DNA from: an uncultured Bacilli bacterium
GTDB lineage: Bacteria; Bacillota_I; Bacilli_A; RF39; UBA660
DNA length: 10,738 bases
Assembly: GCA_934162665.1 (NCBI GenBank)
Contig: CAKPJN010000015.1
Coordinates: 1-10,738, forward strand
Direction: 5' to 3'
The translations under genes and the position numbers were made by a program. The notes below the pieces were generated by a model, which saw nothing but the letters and a program-made list of their open reading frames with translations, ran no database searches and was not told the DNA's origin. Of the stretch, positions 1 through 6,903 are shown one piece after another (the stretch's first letter is position 1; every line of letters begins with the position of its first letter).

Positions 1-73
1 GTTGATAGGCTGGAGATGGAAGAATGGTGACATTTTGAGTTGACCAGTACTAATAGATCGAGGATTTAATCAT
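1..73 (+). rRNA. 23S ribosomal RNA, 3' end (partial)
   Basis: The sequence begins with GTTGATAGGCTGGAG and continues through GACCAGTACTAATAGATCGAGG, which matches the conserved last ~70 nt of bacterial domain VI 23S rRNA (GTTGATAGGC...CGGTACTAAT...CGAGG). Only the 3' tail is in the window. The 3' boundary near base 73 is set by analogy with the Bacillus end and may be off by a few bases. A ~62-nt AT-rich spacer with no tRNA follows before the 5S gene. Confidence 0.95.
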
Positions 74-135
74 AATTATTAATTTGATGAACACAGTATC
101 TAAGTTTTCAGAGAATTATTTTCTCTAATAATTTT

Positions 136-243
136 TTCTTGGTAACGATAGCGAGTGAGGTACACCTGTTCCCATCCCGAACACAGAAGTTAAGCCACTA
201 AGCGCCGAAGATAGTGTAAGCGAAAATAGGAAGTTGCCAAGAA
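136..243 (+). rRNA. rrf: 5S ribosomal RNA (short form)
   Basis: The core GGTACACCTGTTCCCATCCCGAACACAGAAGTTAAG pattern of 5S loops B and C is present at about 160-195. The ends pair to form helix I: TTCTTGGTAAC at 136-146 with GTTGCCAAGAA at 233-243. The molecule is therefore about 104-108 nt. Most bacterial 5S rRNAs are 115-120 nt, while Mollicutes have 104-113 nt, so the length is a lineage hint. It follows the 23S tail directly, giving the usual 23S-5S order at the end of an rrn operon. Confidence 0.96.
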
Positions 244-259
244 TTTTTTTTTGTATTTT

Positions 260-283
260 AAGACTATTTATGTCTTTTTTTTT
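260..283 (+). terminator. rRNA operon terminator
   Basis: A 5-bp stem (AAGAC 260-264 with GTCTT 272-276, loop TATTTAT) runs into a T run at 275-283. An upstream T run at 244-252 may add a second weak stop. The hairpin is short for an rRNA terminator, but its position directly after 5S fits. Confidence 0.6.
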
Positions 284-310
284 GTATACCTATATTAGAG
301 GTGTATAATT

Positions 311-1101
311 ATGTATTGTATGAAATGTGGAGCAAAAAATAATGAACAAGCAGCATTCTGTAGCGAATGTGGTTTTAAATTTACAAATATTGAAAATATT
401 GATGAAACAACTAATAGTGTAAAAAAAAGCTTCAAGGAATATAGAAAATGCAGGTTCTGTAGCAGGAAGTATAGTTGCAGAAGTTGGTAAAGAAACGGTA
501 AAAGCCGGTGTTAAGGTAGCAAAGCATGGTATGAAGACTGGTAAAAAAATAGTAATATTTTCTAGCATTATTGCAACATTATTAGCTGCTGCAAATTATT
601 ATTTTGCTTATATGGTTGCATCTCCTGATGATGTTGTAAAGAAATTTATGAATGCTCTTGATAAGAATGATTACAAGACTTTTGCAGAATGTTTAGATTC
701 AAAATTCCAAACTGAATTTAACCTTTTAGGGAATGTAGCTGGTGATTTAATAACTAATGTAACTGGATTATCATTTGACTTTAATACAATGATGGACTTG
801 TCTTCCATGTATTATAATTCAGTAGACACAAAAGAGAACAAATGAGAAGCAACTAACTTTAATGTTACATCAATAACAGGAGAAAAATTAAATGCATTTG
901 TTGAAACATTTGGCACCAAAATTCCATCTATTGGAAATGCGTTAGGAGATGAAGCAACAGTTGAATTTGAAGTAAACAAAGAATGTGGAACTGATCCAAT
1001 AGGTGTTGAAACAGCAGATGGAAAAATAAAATATACAATCAAAGTAAAAAAAATATAGTGGAGAATGGCTTATTCCAAGTGAACAACTTGATAACAAATA
1101 A
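311..1101 (+). pseudogene. Zinc-ribbon membrane protein, disrupted (two frameshifts and an in-frame TGA)
   Basis: Reading starts at ATG 311 after AGAGGTG (297-303). It gives a zinc ribbon MYCMKCG...FCSECG (CxxC-x12-CxxC, residues 3-23). The frame is lost in the A8 tract at 421-428. It resumes one base later as a polar linker, a membrane segment (IVIFSSIIATLLAAANYYFAY, about 546-608) and an extracytoplasmic domain starting SPDDVVKKFMNALDKNDY, which resembles DUF4878-type lipocalin-like folds. An in-frame TGA at 843-845 interrupts ENK-EATNFNV, where TGG (Trp) would fit. A second A8 tract at 1046-1053 again needs one base skipped to reach YSGEWLIPSEQLDNK and the TAA at 1099-1101. Reassembled, it is a ~262-residue ribbon-TM-sensor protein of a kind common in Firmicutes, function unknown. 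Alternatives are homopolymer sequencing errors or transcript slippage at A8. The TGA favours a real pseudogene. Confidence 0.75.
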
Positions 1102-1141
1102 AACAACTAGACATTAAATAAAAAAATATTTATTATTAAGG

Positions 1142-1169
1142 TTGTATAACTATATTTTTTTGATATAAT
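1142..1169 (+). promoter_or_regulatory. Extended -10 promoter of the tsaE operon
   Basis: TATAAT at 1164-1169 is preceded by TGA (1161-1163), a perfect extended -10 (TGnTATAAT). A weak -35 TTGTAT at 1142-1147 sits 16 bases upstream. The predicted start near 1176 leaves a short leader, with AGGTGAT at 1177-1183 just before the tsaE ATG. Confidence 0.7.
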
Positions 1170-1189
1170 AAATAATAGGTGATGAAAAG

Positions 1190-1648
1190 ATGGATTATAA
1201 AATAACAACATATTCAGAGGAAGAAACAATTGAACTTGCTCAAAATATTGAATCAGAAAAATTTCCAAATATGGTTATTTGCCTAGAAGGAGATTTAGGT
1301 AGCGGTAAAACTGTATTTACAAAAGGTTTTGCGAAAGCCATGGAAATAAAGGAAGAAGTTACTTCTCCAACATTTAATATAATCAAGGAGTATACAACAG
1401 GAGATATGCCATTATTTCATATGGATGTCTATAGACTTGATGGCAAAGCAGATGATATTGGTATAGAGGAATATTATACTAGAAAAGGTATAACAATAAT
1501 TGAATGGTCTGATATGATATCAGATTATTTACCAGAAAAAAGATTAGATATCAAAATTAAAAACTCAAGTGAAGATGAAAATAAGAGAGTCATTATTATA
1601 ACTCCACATGGTAAAAAATATGAGGATCTTTGTGAGGCAGTATTATGA
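1190..1648 (+). CDS. tsaE: tRNA threonylcarbamoyladenosine biosynthesis ATPase TsaE
   Basis: TsaE is the small P-loop ATPase that drives turnover of the TsaB-TsaD complex making t6A37 in ANN-reading tRNAs; it acts in the cytoplasm. Visible motifs are Walker A GDLGSGKT (residues 34-41), the switch-like TSPTF (58-62), HMDVYRL (77-83) and IIEWSD (103-108), all family hallmarks. At 152 residues it has the normal family length. The start at ATG 1190 is fixed by AGGTGAT ending 6 bases upstream. An ATG in another frame at 1182 is not used. It is the first gene of an operon; its last bases, ATGA, overlap the tsaB start by 4 nt, indicating translational coupling. Identification is secure. Confidence 0.96.
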   Translation: MDYKITTYSEEETIELAQNIESEKFPNMVICLEGDLGSGKTVFTKGFAKAMEIKEEVTSPTFNIIKEYTTGDMPLFHMDVYRLDGKADDIGIEEYYTRKGITIIEWSDMISDYLPEKRLDIKIKNSSEDENKRVIIITPHGKKYEDLCEAVL

Positions 1649-2268
1649 AAATATTATATATAGATACATCTTCAAGTTATCTATATACCGCAATTACTGC
1701 TGATGATAAATTATTAGTAGAAATTAAAGAAGAATTTGGGCACAATCTCTCACAAGAAGCACTTCCAAAGATTGCTTCCATGTTTGAAAAAGTTAATTTA
1801 GAGCCTAAAGATATTAATAAGATTATTGTAGTAAATGGTCCAGGTTCCTTTACAGGAATAAGGATAGGCATTACTATCGCTAAAGTATATGGATGGAGTC
1901 TAAATATTCCAATAACAACAATTACTTCATTAGAGGCTATGATGTTATCAAGCAACGAAGCATGCAGCCATGTTCCAGTAATTGATGCTAGGAGAGGCTA
2001 TGTATTTGGTGCAATCTATGACGACAAAAATAAACAAATTCTAAAACCCCAACATATAAAAATAGTTGATTTAGAACAAAAATTAAAAGGTATAACTAAT
2101 TATATAATCATTACAAATGACGATATAGAAATTACAGGTAAAAGAGAAGAATACAATCCAGATATCTTAAAAATCGTCAACTACTTTAAAGATAAAGAAG
2201 AAATTAATCCACATGCAGTAAATCCAGAATATTTAAAACTAACTGAGGCAGAAGAAAGTAAATTATAA
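1645..2268 (+). CDS. tsaB: tRNA threonylcarbamoyladenosine biosynthesis protein TsaB
   Basis: TsaB is the inactive ASKHA-fold partner that dimerises with TsaD and supports transfer of threonylcarbamoyl from TC-AMP to A37 of tRNA. The N-terminus ILYIDTSSSYLYTAI (3-17), the signature NGPGSFTGIRIG (64-75), DARRGYVFGAIY (114-125) and the C-terminal NPEYLKLTEAEE (193-204) are all typical. As expected for TsaB, the HxxxH metal site of TsaD is absent. The 207-residue length is slightly short but within the Firmicute range, since the C-terminal half is compact. It overlaps tsaE by 4 nt and rimI by 1 nt (TAATG), so the three genes must be co-transcribed. Confidence 0.95.
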   Translation: MKILYIDTSSSYLYTAITADDKLLVEIKEEFGHNLSQEALPKIASMFEKVNLEPKDINKIIVVNGPGSFTGIRIGITIAKVYGWSLNIPITTITSLEAMMLSSNEACSHVPVIDARRGYVFGAIYDDKNKQILKPQHIKIVDLEQKLKGITNYIIITNDDIEITGKREEYNPDILKIVNYFKDKEEINPHAVNPEYLKLTEAEESKL

Positions 2269-2663
2269 TGATTATAGAATTAACAAAAGAAAATTTAAGT
2301 CTCCTAGATAGCTCATTCTTACAAGATAAAGATCTAAAAAAGGAATTGGCTAATAATCCATTTGGAAAATGTCTTTTATATATCAAAGATAAAGAAGTTA
2401 TTGGTTATTTATATTATAGTGATATATATGAAAGAGCCGAGATAAATCAATTTGAAGTAGAAGAAATCCACAGGACTTGTGGAATAGGTACAAAATTACT
2501 AATGAAATTAATAGAACTTGTGGATAAAAACATAACTTTAGAAGTAAAAATAGATAATTATGAAGCCATAAGACTATATGAAAAGTTTGATTTTAAAAGA
2601 TGCGCTATTAGAAAAGGTTATTATCAAGGAACCGATGGCATTTTAATGGAAAGACAAATATAA
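2268..2663 (+). CDS. rimI: RimI-like GNAT N-acetyltransferase
   Basis: This is a single GNAT-domain protein expected to transfer acetyl from acetyl-CoA to an alpha-amino group; in E. coli RimI modifies ribosomal protein S18. The central strand AEINQFEVEEIHRTCGIGTK (58-77) holds the acetyl-CoA loop R69xxGIG. The C-terminal LEVKIDNYEAIRLYEKFDF (91-109) and RKGYY (115-119) match RimI motif B, including N97 and Y104. The usual LYxKxGF glycine is replaced by Asp108. At 131 residues it is shorter than E. coli RimI (148), with a trimmed N-terminus. Its place between tsaB and tsaD is the common Firmicute arrangement and is the main reason to prefer RimI over a generic GNAT; the real substrate is unproven. 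Confidence 0.85.
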   Translation: MIIELTKENLSLLDSSFLQDKDLKKELANNPFGKCLLYIKDKEVIGYLYYSDIYERAEINQFEVEEIHRTCGIGTKLLMKLIELVDKNITLEVKIDNYEAIRLYEKFDFKRCAIRKGYYQGTDGILMERQI

Positions 2664-2671
2664 ATTATTAC

Positions 2672-2705
2672 AAAAGACTCTTTAACTAGTAAAAAAGAGT
2701 CTTTT
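2672..2705 (+). terminator. Hairpin terminator or attenuator between rimI and tsaD
   Basis: A perfect 12-bp stem (AAAAGACTCTTT 2672-2683 with AAAGAGTCTTTT 2694-2705) encloses a 10-nt loop. The T run is the 3' arm itself, so strength on the plus strand is uncertain and read-through into tsaD is possible. Confidence 0.7.
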
Positions 2706-2706
2706 A

Positions 2707-2715
2707 TGTTAAAAT
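2707..2715 (+). promoter_or_regulatory. Possible extended -10 promoter for tsaD
   Basis: TGTTAAAAT (TGn plus TAAAAT) lies directly after the rimI hairpin and 27 bases before the tsaD start. No convincing -35 is visible. It would let tsaD be expressed independently of tsaE-tsaB-rimI. Confidence 0.35.
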
Positions 2716-2742
2716 AAGAGAGAAATGAAAAGAGTGATGTAA

Positions 2743-3747
2743 ATGAGAGATATGTATATATTAGGAATTGAATCCAGTTGTGATGAGACAAGTGCCTCAA
2801 TTGTAAAAAATGGAGTAGAAGAAGTAGCAACTATAATTTCCTCACAAATAGATATTCATAAAGATTATGGAGGAGTTGTTCCTGAAATAGCTAGTAGACA
2901 ACACGTTAAAAATATTACCATAGTATTAGAGGAATGTCTTAATAAAGCAAATATGAAAATGGATGATATAGACGCGATTGCAATAACTTATGGCCCAGGA
3001 TTAATAGGCTCATTGTTAATCGGATTAGAAGCAGCAAAGACTTTATCATTTGTTTATAACAAGCCTTTAATTCCGGTTCATCACATAGCTGGACATATAT
3101 ATGCTAATAGTTTAGTTAGACCACTAAAGTTCCCATTATTAGCATTAGTAGTAAGTGGTGGTCATACAGAAATAGTTGAAATGGATAGTCATTATCACTT
3201 TAAGAAGCTTGGTGGAACACTAGATGATGCAATAGGTGAATGTTATGATAAAGTAGCAAGAGTGATTGGACTTGAATATCCAGGAGGTCCTAAAGTAGAT
3301 AAATTAGCAAAAGTAGGAAAACCAAACTATAAATTACCAGTACCATTAAAAGATGACAGTTACAATTTTTCATTTAGCGGTTTAAAGAGCGCAGTTATAA
3401 ATTTATCACATAATGAAAAACAAAAAGGAAAAGAAATTTGTAAAGAAGATTTAGCTGCTTCATTCCAAAAAGTAGCTATAGAATCAATAGTTAATAAATT
3501 GAGAAAAGCTATAATAGATAAAAATATTAAATATTTAATAGTAGCTGGTGGAGTAGCAGCAAATGAAGGTCTACGAACAGAAATTGATAAGTTAACAACC
3601 GAATTAAATATAGAATACTCTATACCACCTATGAAGTATTGTACTGATAACGCAACAATGGTTGCTGCTGCAGGTTATTTTGCACACTTAGATGGAAGAA
3701 AAGCTGACTTAACTCTAAATTCTAAATCAAGTGATATACTTAAATAA
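2743..3747 (+). CDS. tsaD: tRNA N6-adenosine threonylcarbamoyltransferase TsaD
   Basis: TsaD is the catalytic subunit that transfers the threonylcarbamoyl group from TC-AMP to A37 of tRNA, working with TsaB and TsaE. It is an ASKHA/Kae1-family metalloenzyme. Diagnostic motifs are GIESSCDETSASIV (8-21), the metal-binding HxxxH within VHHIAGHIYANSL (H114, H118), VVSGGHTEIV (136-145), GEC-DKVARVIGLEYPGGP (165-183, with Y168), FSFSGLKSAV (209-218), VAGGVAANEGLR (267-278) and CTDNATM (300-306) with the metal ligand D302. The 334 residues match the usual ~335-345. ATG 2743 is chosen because GTGAT (2734-2738) is correctly spaced; ATG 2752, giving MYILGIESS, is a possible alternative. The next gene follows after only 15 bases. 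Confidence 0.97.
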   Translation: MRDMYILGIESSCDETSASIVKNGVEEVATIISSQIDIHKDYGGVVPEIASRQHVKNITIVLEECLNKANMKMDDIDAIAITYGPGLIGSLLIGLEAAKTLSFVYNKPLIPVHHIAGHIYANSLVRPLKFPLLALVVSGGHTEIVEMDSHYHFKKLGGTLDDAIGECYDKVARVIGLEYPGGPKVDKLAKVGKPNYKLPVPLKDDSYNFSFSGLKSAVINLSHNEKQKGKEICKEDLAASFQKVAIESIVNKLRKAIIDKNIKYLIVAGGVAANEGLRTEIDKLTTELNIEYSIPPMKYCTDNATMVAAAGYFAHLDGRKADLTLNSKSSDILK

Positions 3748-3762
3748 TTTTATGAGGTAAAA

Positions 3763-4650
3763 ATGATTTTAAATGTTAGTGGTAGAACCGATATAGTAGC
3801 TTTCTATACCGAATGGTTTATAAATAGATTAAGAGAAGGATACATTGATGTTAGAAATCCCTTTTATGAAAAAAATATTAGTAGGATAATGATAAAAGAT
3901 GTAGATTTAATAATGTTTTGTACTAAAAATCCTATCCCAATTATAAAATATTTAAAAGAAATAGATAAACCAATAATTTTTCATATAACAATAACACCAT
4001 ATAATAAAGACATAGAACCTAATGTACCTGACAAAAAATTAGTAATAGAATCTGTTAAAGAAATTTCTAAAATAATAGGAATAGAAAATACCTATATAAG
4101 ATATGATCCAATATTTTTAAATGAGAAATACAATTTAGACTATCATATAAAATTATTTGATAAATTATGTAATCATTTAGATGGTTATATAAAAAATATA
4201 ATTGTATCATTTATCGATGACTACAAAAATGTAAGAAAGAACAAGAATATTTTAAAAATAATTCCATTTAGTGAAAATGACTATATGGAGATAGGAAAAA
4301 ATTTTTCTATGATTGCTAGAAAGCATAATATGACTATTCAAACATGTTTTGAAGATAGAAACTTATGTGAATATGGATTTATAAAAAAAGATTGCCTACC
4401 TCTAGAGTTAGCGTTTAAATTAACAGGTAAATCAAATTACAAAAAATGGAAGGCACGAACAGAAAATAAATGTAAGTGTGTCGAAATGGTGGATATTGGT
4501 GTATATAATACATGTAAACATTTATGCAAATATTGTTATGCTAATTATGATGAAGAAAAAATAACAGAAATAACTAAAAATCATGATAAAAATTCATCTT
4601 TGTTAATTGGAAAATTAAATAAAGATGATATTATTAAAGTTAGAAAATAA
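3763..4650 (+). CDS. DUF1848 family protein, putative iron-sulfur/radical-SAM-like enzyme
   Basis: The N-terminus ILNVSGRTDIVAFYTEWF (2-19), followed by REGYIDVRNPF (24-34), MFCTKNPIP (51-59) and YIRYDPIF (111-118), is the recognisable core of DUF1848, a widespread uncharacterised family. The C-terminal part has many cysteines: C195, C202, C211, CKC at 237-239, and VYNTCKHLCKYCYANYDE (247-264) with C251, C255 and C258 spaced Cx3Cx2C. That spacing is the [4Fe-4S] spacing of radical SAM enzymes, though here it lies near the C-terminus rather than the start. This suggests iron-sulfur chemistry; the substrate is unknown. The 295-residue length is normal. It starts 15 bases after tsaD, with GAGG about 8 bases upstream, and is probably transcribed with tsaD. 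The family call is firm; the enzymatic role is inference. Confidence 0.85.
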   Translation: MILNVSGRTDIVAFYTEWFINRLREGYIDVRNPFYEKNISRIMIKDVDLIMFCTKNPIPIIKYLKEIDKPIIFHITITPYNKDIEPNVPDKKLVIESVKEISKIIGIENTYIRYDPIFLNEKYNLDYHIKLFDKLCNHLDGYIKNIIVSFIDDYKNVRKNKNILKIIPFSENDYMEIGKNFSMIARKHNMTIQTCFEDRNLCEYGFIKKDCLPLELAFKLTGKSNYKKWKARTENKCKCVEMVDIGVYNTCKHLCKYCYANYDEEKITEITKNHDKNSSLLIGKLNKDDIIKVRK

Positions 4651-4688
4651 ATTTTTCTACTAAATAAAAACACTAAAAAGGAGAAACT

Positions 4689-5003
4689 ATGGAATTAGAA
4701 GATGAATTTAAATATTTAGTAGGAGCCTACTATGGAATAAGATCAATGGATAATTATGATTTGAAAGTATACATACTAAAAGATATAGAAAAATATATAA
4801 AAAACTTCATAAAAACAAATCCTATTGAAAATTATAATTATAAAGAAGAATCTGAAAAGATAAATCAAGAGTTATCGTTAAAAACTAAATTACAAGATAG
4901 CTTATTAGTACTACCAAAAATTGATGCACCTATGGAACTAGTTTTTCTAGTAAAAGCTAAGATTAGAAAATTAAAAGAAGAAGAATTAAAAAGCAGATTA
5001 TAG
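4689..5003 (+). CDS. Small hypothetical protein, charged and helical
   Basis: I do not recognise this 104-residue protein. It has no signal peptide, membrane segment or cysteine. The first half is aromatic and acidic (MELEDEFKYLVGAYYGIRSM, then repeated Tyr and Lys). After a hinge around PKIDAPME (76-83), the C-terminus ends in a charged helix (KIRKLKEEELKSRL). A good Shine-Dalgarno, AAAAAGGAG (4675-4683), sits 5 bases before ATG 4689, and codon use resembles the neighbours, which supports a real gene. It lies 38 bases after the DUF1848 gene with no terminator between, so it probably shares that transcript. Its TAG stop lies in the loop of the following terminator. Confidence 0.7.
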   Translation: MELEDEFKYLVGAYYGIRSMDNYDLKVYILKDIEKYIKNFIKTNPIENYNYKEESEKINQELSLKTKLQDSLLVLPKIDAPMELVFLVKAKIRKLKEEELKSRL

Positions 5004-5017
5004 TAATAATCTGTTTT
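4990..5017 (+). terminator. Intrinsic terminator enclosing a stop codon
   Basis: AAAGCAGATTA (4990-5000) pairs with TAATCTGTTTT (5007-5017), 11 bp including one G-U, with loop TAGTAA. The loop holds the TAG stop (5001-5003) of the small hypothetical gene. It should end the tsaD/DUF1848 transcript. Confidence 0.75.
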
Positions 5018-5097
5018 AGCAACCAAATTTATACAAAAAGATATAGATAGTTGGTGTTGCTACCGATAGTATTTATAATATAATTTTGGTGGAGGTG
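5018..5097 (+). promoter_or_regulatory. Promoter region with inverted repeat upstream of the membrane XRE gene
   Basis: Two overlapping -10 hexamers, TATAAT at 5074-5079 and 5079-5084, can pair with TTGGTG (5051-5056, 17-bp spacer) and TTGCTA (5057-5062, 16-bp spacer). An imperfect inverted repeat, AGCAACCAA (5018-5026) with TTGGTGTTGCT (5051-5061), has its right arm over both -35 boxes. GATAGT is also repeated directly at 5046-5051 and 5065-5070. This layout would suit repression, possibly by the downstream HTH protein itself (inference). A strong RBS GGAGGTG (5091-5097) follows. Confidence 0.6.
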
Positions 5098-5102
5098 GAA
5101 AA

Positions 5103-6488
5103 ATGAGGTTTTGTGATAAATTACCAAAACAAAGAAAAAATAACAATTTTTCTCAAGAACAACTTGCTGATAAATTAGGAGTATCTAGACAAGCCGTATC
5201 TAAATGGGAGTCTGGTGTATCTTATCCTGATATGGATAAAATTATTCAAATTTGTAAAATTCTAAATTGTAGTTTAGAGGATTTATTAGACGATGGAGTA
5301 ATAAAAGATTCAAAAAAAGATGAACAGGAAACTAAAATTAATATAAATACATACATACAAGATTTTCTATCATTTATTACAAAAACATATAATATGTTTA
5401 CGAGTATGACTTTTAAAGAAAAAATTAAATTCATTCTTGAAATGCTTTTAATAGCATTGGCTTTATTTATATTTGCTGCAATATTCTATTCGATACTCGA
5501 TTCTATTACTTATAATCTCTTAGAGATAATACCCTTTAATATTAAATATAAAATAGGTCAAGTATTAGAAAATATTTACATTATTGTATTATTAGTAATA
5601 GGAATTATAATATTCATTCATTTATTAAAAATTAGATATTTGGATTATTTTATAACTATTGAAGATCAAAATGCAAATGAACAAACTATAGAGGAATCTA
5701 TTGATAAAAAGGAAAATAAATATATCAAAGAATCTAAAAAAGAAAAAATAATAATTAGAGACCCAAAACATTCATCATTAAAGTTATTTAATTTACTAGC
5801 TAAAATAATAATTGTTGGCCTTAAAATACTAATTACTATAATAGTGATACCAGTGATACTATTTTTTGTATTTTTAATAATAATGGGTATAATTAGTTTT
5901 GCACACATAATATATAATAAAATATTTTTATGGATTTCTCTAGCTTTATTATCGGCCAGCTTATTATGTTATATTATAATATACTTTGTTTATAATTTTA
6001 TTTTCAATAGACCTATAAAGTTTAAACAATCATTTATTATAATAATATCAGCTCTAGTTTTAATTGGCGCATCAATTGGATTAACATTTACATCAACACT
6101 TAATTGTAAATATGTTGAACCATTAGAAAGCATCAGTACATATAAAAAGGATATAGAATTTGATGTAAATGATAAAACAGCTTTATTTCTAGCATTAGAC
6201 ATAAATAAAAATAACATTGAGTATAATATAGATAATTCCTTAACTAATGTAAAAATAGAAATAACATCTATCAAAGGAGTAGATTATTTTCTAAATAATG
6301 AAGAAGAAAGCTATATATTATATAGAACTACCAATTTCCATAATATTTATAGCACCATAAAAAATGATTTAAAAAGAAATATAATTAGAAATTATGACTC
6401 CTCTGATATGGTAAAATTAAAAATAAACCTATCCCAAAAAGACTATGAAATATTACATAATAATCATAGTCAAATAACTATTTACTAA
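5103..6488 (+). CDS. Membrane-anchored XRE-family transcriptional regulator
   Basis: Residues 1-64 form a cro/C1-type helix-turn-helix: LPKQRKNNNFSQEQLADKLG then VSRQAVSKWESGVSYPDMDK, ending LNCSLEDLL. A charged linker (65-105) leads to hydrophobic segments at about 111-132 and 157-175, a Lys/Glu-rich loop (187-222), then segments at about 232-268 (probably two), 273-300 and 310-330. The last ~130 residues (331-461) are polar and strand-like, probably an extracytoplasmic sensor domain. HTH proteins with membrane domains are common in low-GC Firmicutes and are thought to be signal-responsive, but I do not know the ligand or target of this one. GGAGGTG at 5091-5097 fixes ATG 5103. It stands alone between two terminators, and its own promoter carries an inverted repeat, so autoregulation is plausible. 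Confidence 0.85.
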   Translation: MRFCDKLPKQRKNNNFSQEQLADKLGVSRQAVSKWESGVSYPDMDKIIQICKILNCSLEDLLDDGVIKDSKKDEQETKININTYIQDFLSFITKTYNMFTSMTFKEKIKFILEMLLIALALFIFAAIFYSILDSITYNLLEIIPFNIKYKIGQVLENIYIIVLLVIGIIIFIHLLKIRYLDYFITIEDQNANEQTIEESIDKKENKYIKESKKEKIIIRDPKHSSLKLFNLLAKIIIVGLKILITIIVIPVILFFVFLIIMGIISFAHIIYNKIFLWISLALLSASLLCYIIIYFVYNFIFNRPIKFKQSFIIIISALVLIGASIGLTFTSTLNCKYVEPLESISTYKKDIEFDVNDKTALFLALDINKNNIEYNIDNSLTNVKIEITSIKGVDYFLNNEEESYILYRTTNFHNIYSTIKNDLKRNIIRNYDSSDMVKLKINLSQKDYEILHNNHSQITIY

Positions 6489-6516
6489 AAGTTAATAATT
6501 GATTATTAACTTTTTT
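6487..6516 (+). terminator. Strong intrinsic terminator after the membrane XRE gene
   Basis: A perfect 12-bp stem, AAAAGTTAATAA (6487-6498) with TTATTAACTTTT (6503-6514), closes a TTGA tetraloop and is followed by further T residues (TTTTTTCTTT). It begins inside the stop codon of the XRE gene. Confidence 0.85.
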
Positions 6517-6527
6517 CTTTGTATAAT
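6499..6527 (+). promoter_or_regulatory. Promoter of the AraC-type pseudogene, overlapping the terminator
   Basis: TTGATT (6499-6504) and TATAAT (6522-6527) are separated by exactly 17 bases. The -35 element lies in the loop and 3' arm of the preceding terminator hairpin. The RBS GAAGTGAT (6538-6545) follows. Promoter and RBS thus look intact although the gene they serve is broken. Confidence 0.55.
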
Positions 6528-6549
6528 AAAAAAGAAATGAAGTGATCAC

Positions 6550-6892
6550 ATAAATATTTATAAACAATTAAACGAAATGATAGATTATATTGAAAAAAAT
6601 TTAGATAGTGAAATTTCATATACCAAATTGTCAAAAATATTAGGAGTAAATGAATATACGATGCAATGTCTATTTAGTTTATTATGTAATATTACATTAA
6701 CTGAATATATAAAAAAAAGAAGATTAAGTAAAGCATTTGAAGAAATAAGAAATACAGATAATAGATATTGCTTTTAAATATCAATATAATTCTGCTCCAT
6801 CCTTTAATAGAGCTTTTAAGCAATTATTTAATATGACACCAATTGAAGTTATCTTATATTATATTGCTGATAAAACTATAATAAAAAGCTGA
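6550..6892 (+). pseudogene. AraC-family transcriptional regulator, decayed
   Basis: Homology begins upstream of the first ATG: the codons from 6550 read INIYKQLNEMIDYIEKNLDS. The expected ATG is ATA at 6550, spaced right from GAAGTGAT, so the start codon appears mutated. The first AraC HTH is visible (ISYTKLSKILGVNEYTMQCL, then ITLTEYIKKRRLSKA). Near 6755-6764 the frame shifts; the second HTH continues one frame over as DIAFKYQYNSAPSFNRAFKQ and LFNMTPIEV, with several residues apparently missing at the junction. It stops at TGA 6890-6892 shortly after the DNA-binding domain. Related Firmicute regulators usually carry a C-terminal GyrI-like ligand domain, which is absent here. Start loss, frameshift and truncation together make a pseudogene call safe. 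Confidence 0.85.
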
Positions 6893-6903
6893 AGATTTTA
6901 TAA

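Noticed and set aside
843..845. TGA read as Trp as a genome-wide code change
   Set aside because: All intact genes use TGG for Trp (for example TsaE EWSD, DUF1848 TEWF, GyrI-like FWW) and none contains an internal TGA, so the single TGA lies only in the already damaged gene.
812..1042. Minus-strand ORF of 76 codons, and other antisense ORFs at 290-568, 1677-1955, 2204-2386 and 2624-2830
   Set aside because: They lie opposite real or pseudogene coding sequence, have no RBS or recognisable domain, and are antisense shadows.
5246..6274. Minus-strand ORFs (5246-5434, 5666-5908, 5990-6274)
   Set aside because: They are shadows of the membrane XRE gene; their apparent hydrophobicity comes from complementing Ile/Lys-rich AT-rich codons.
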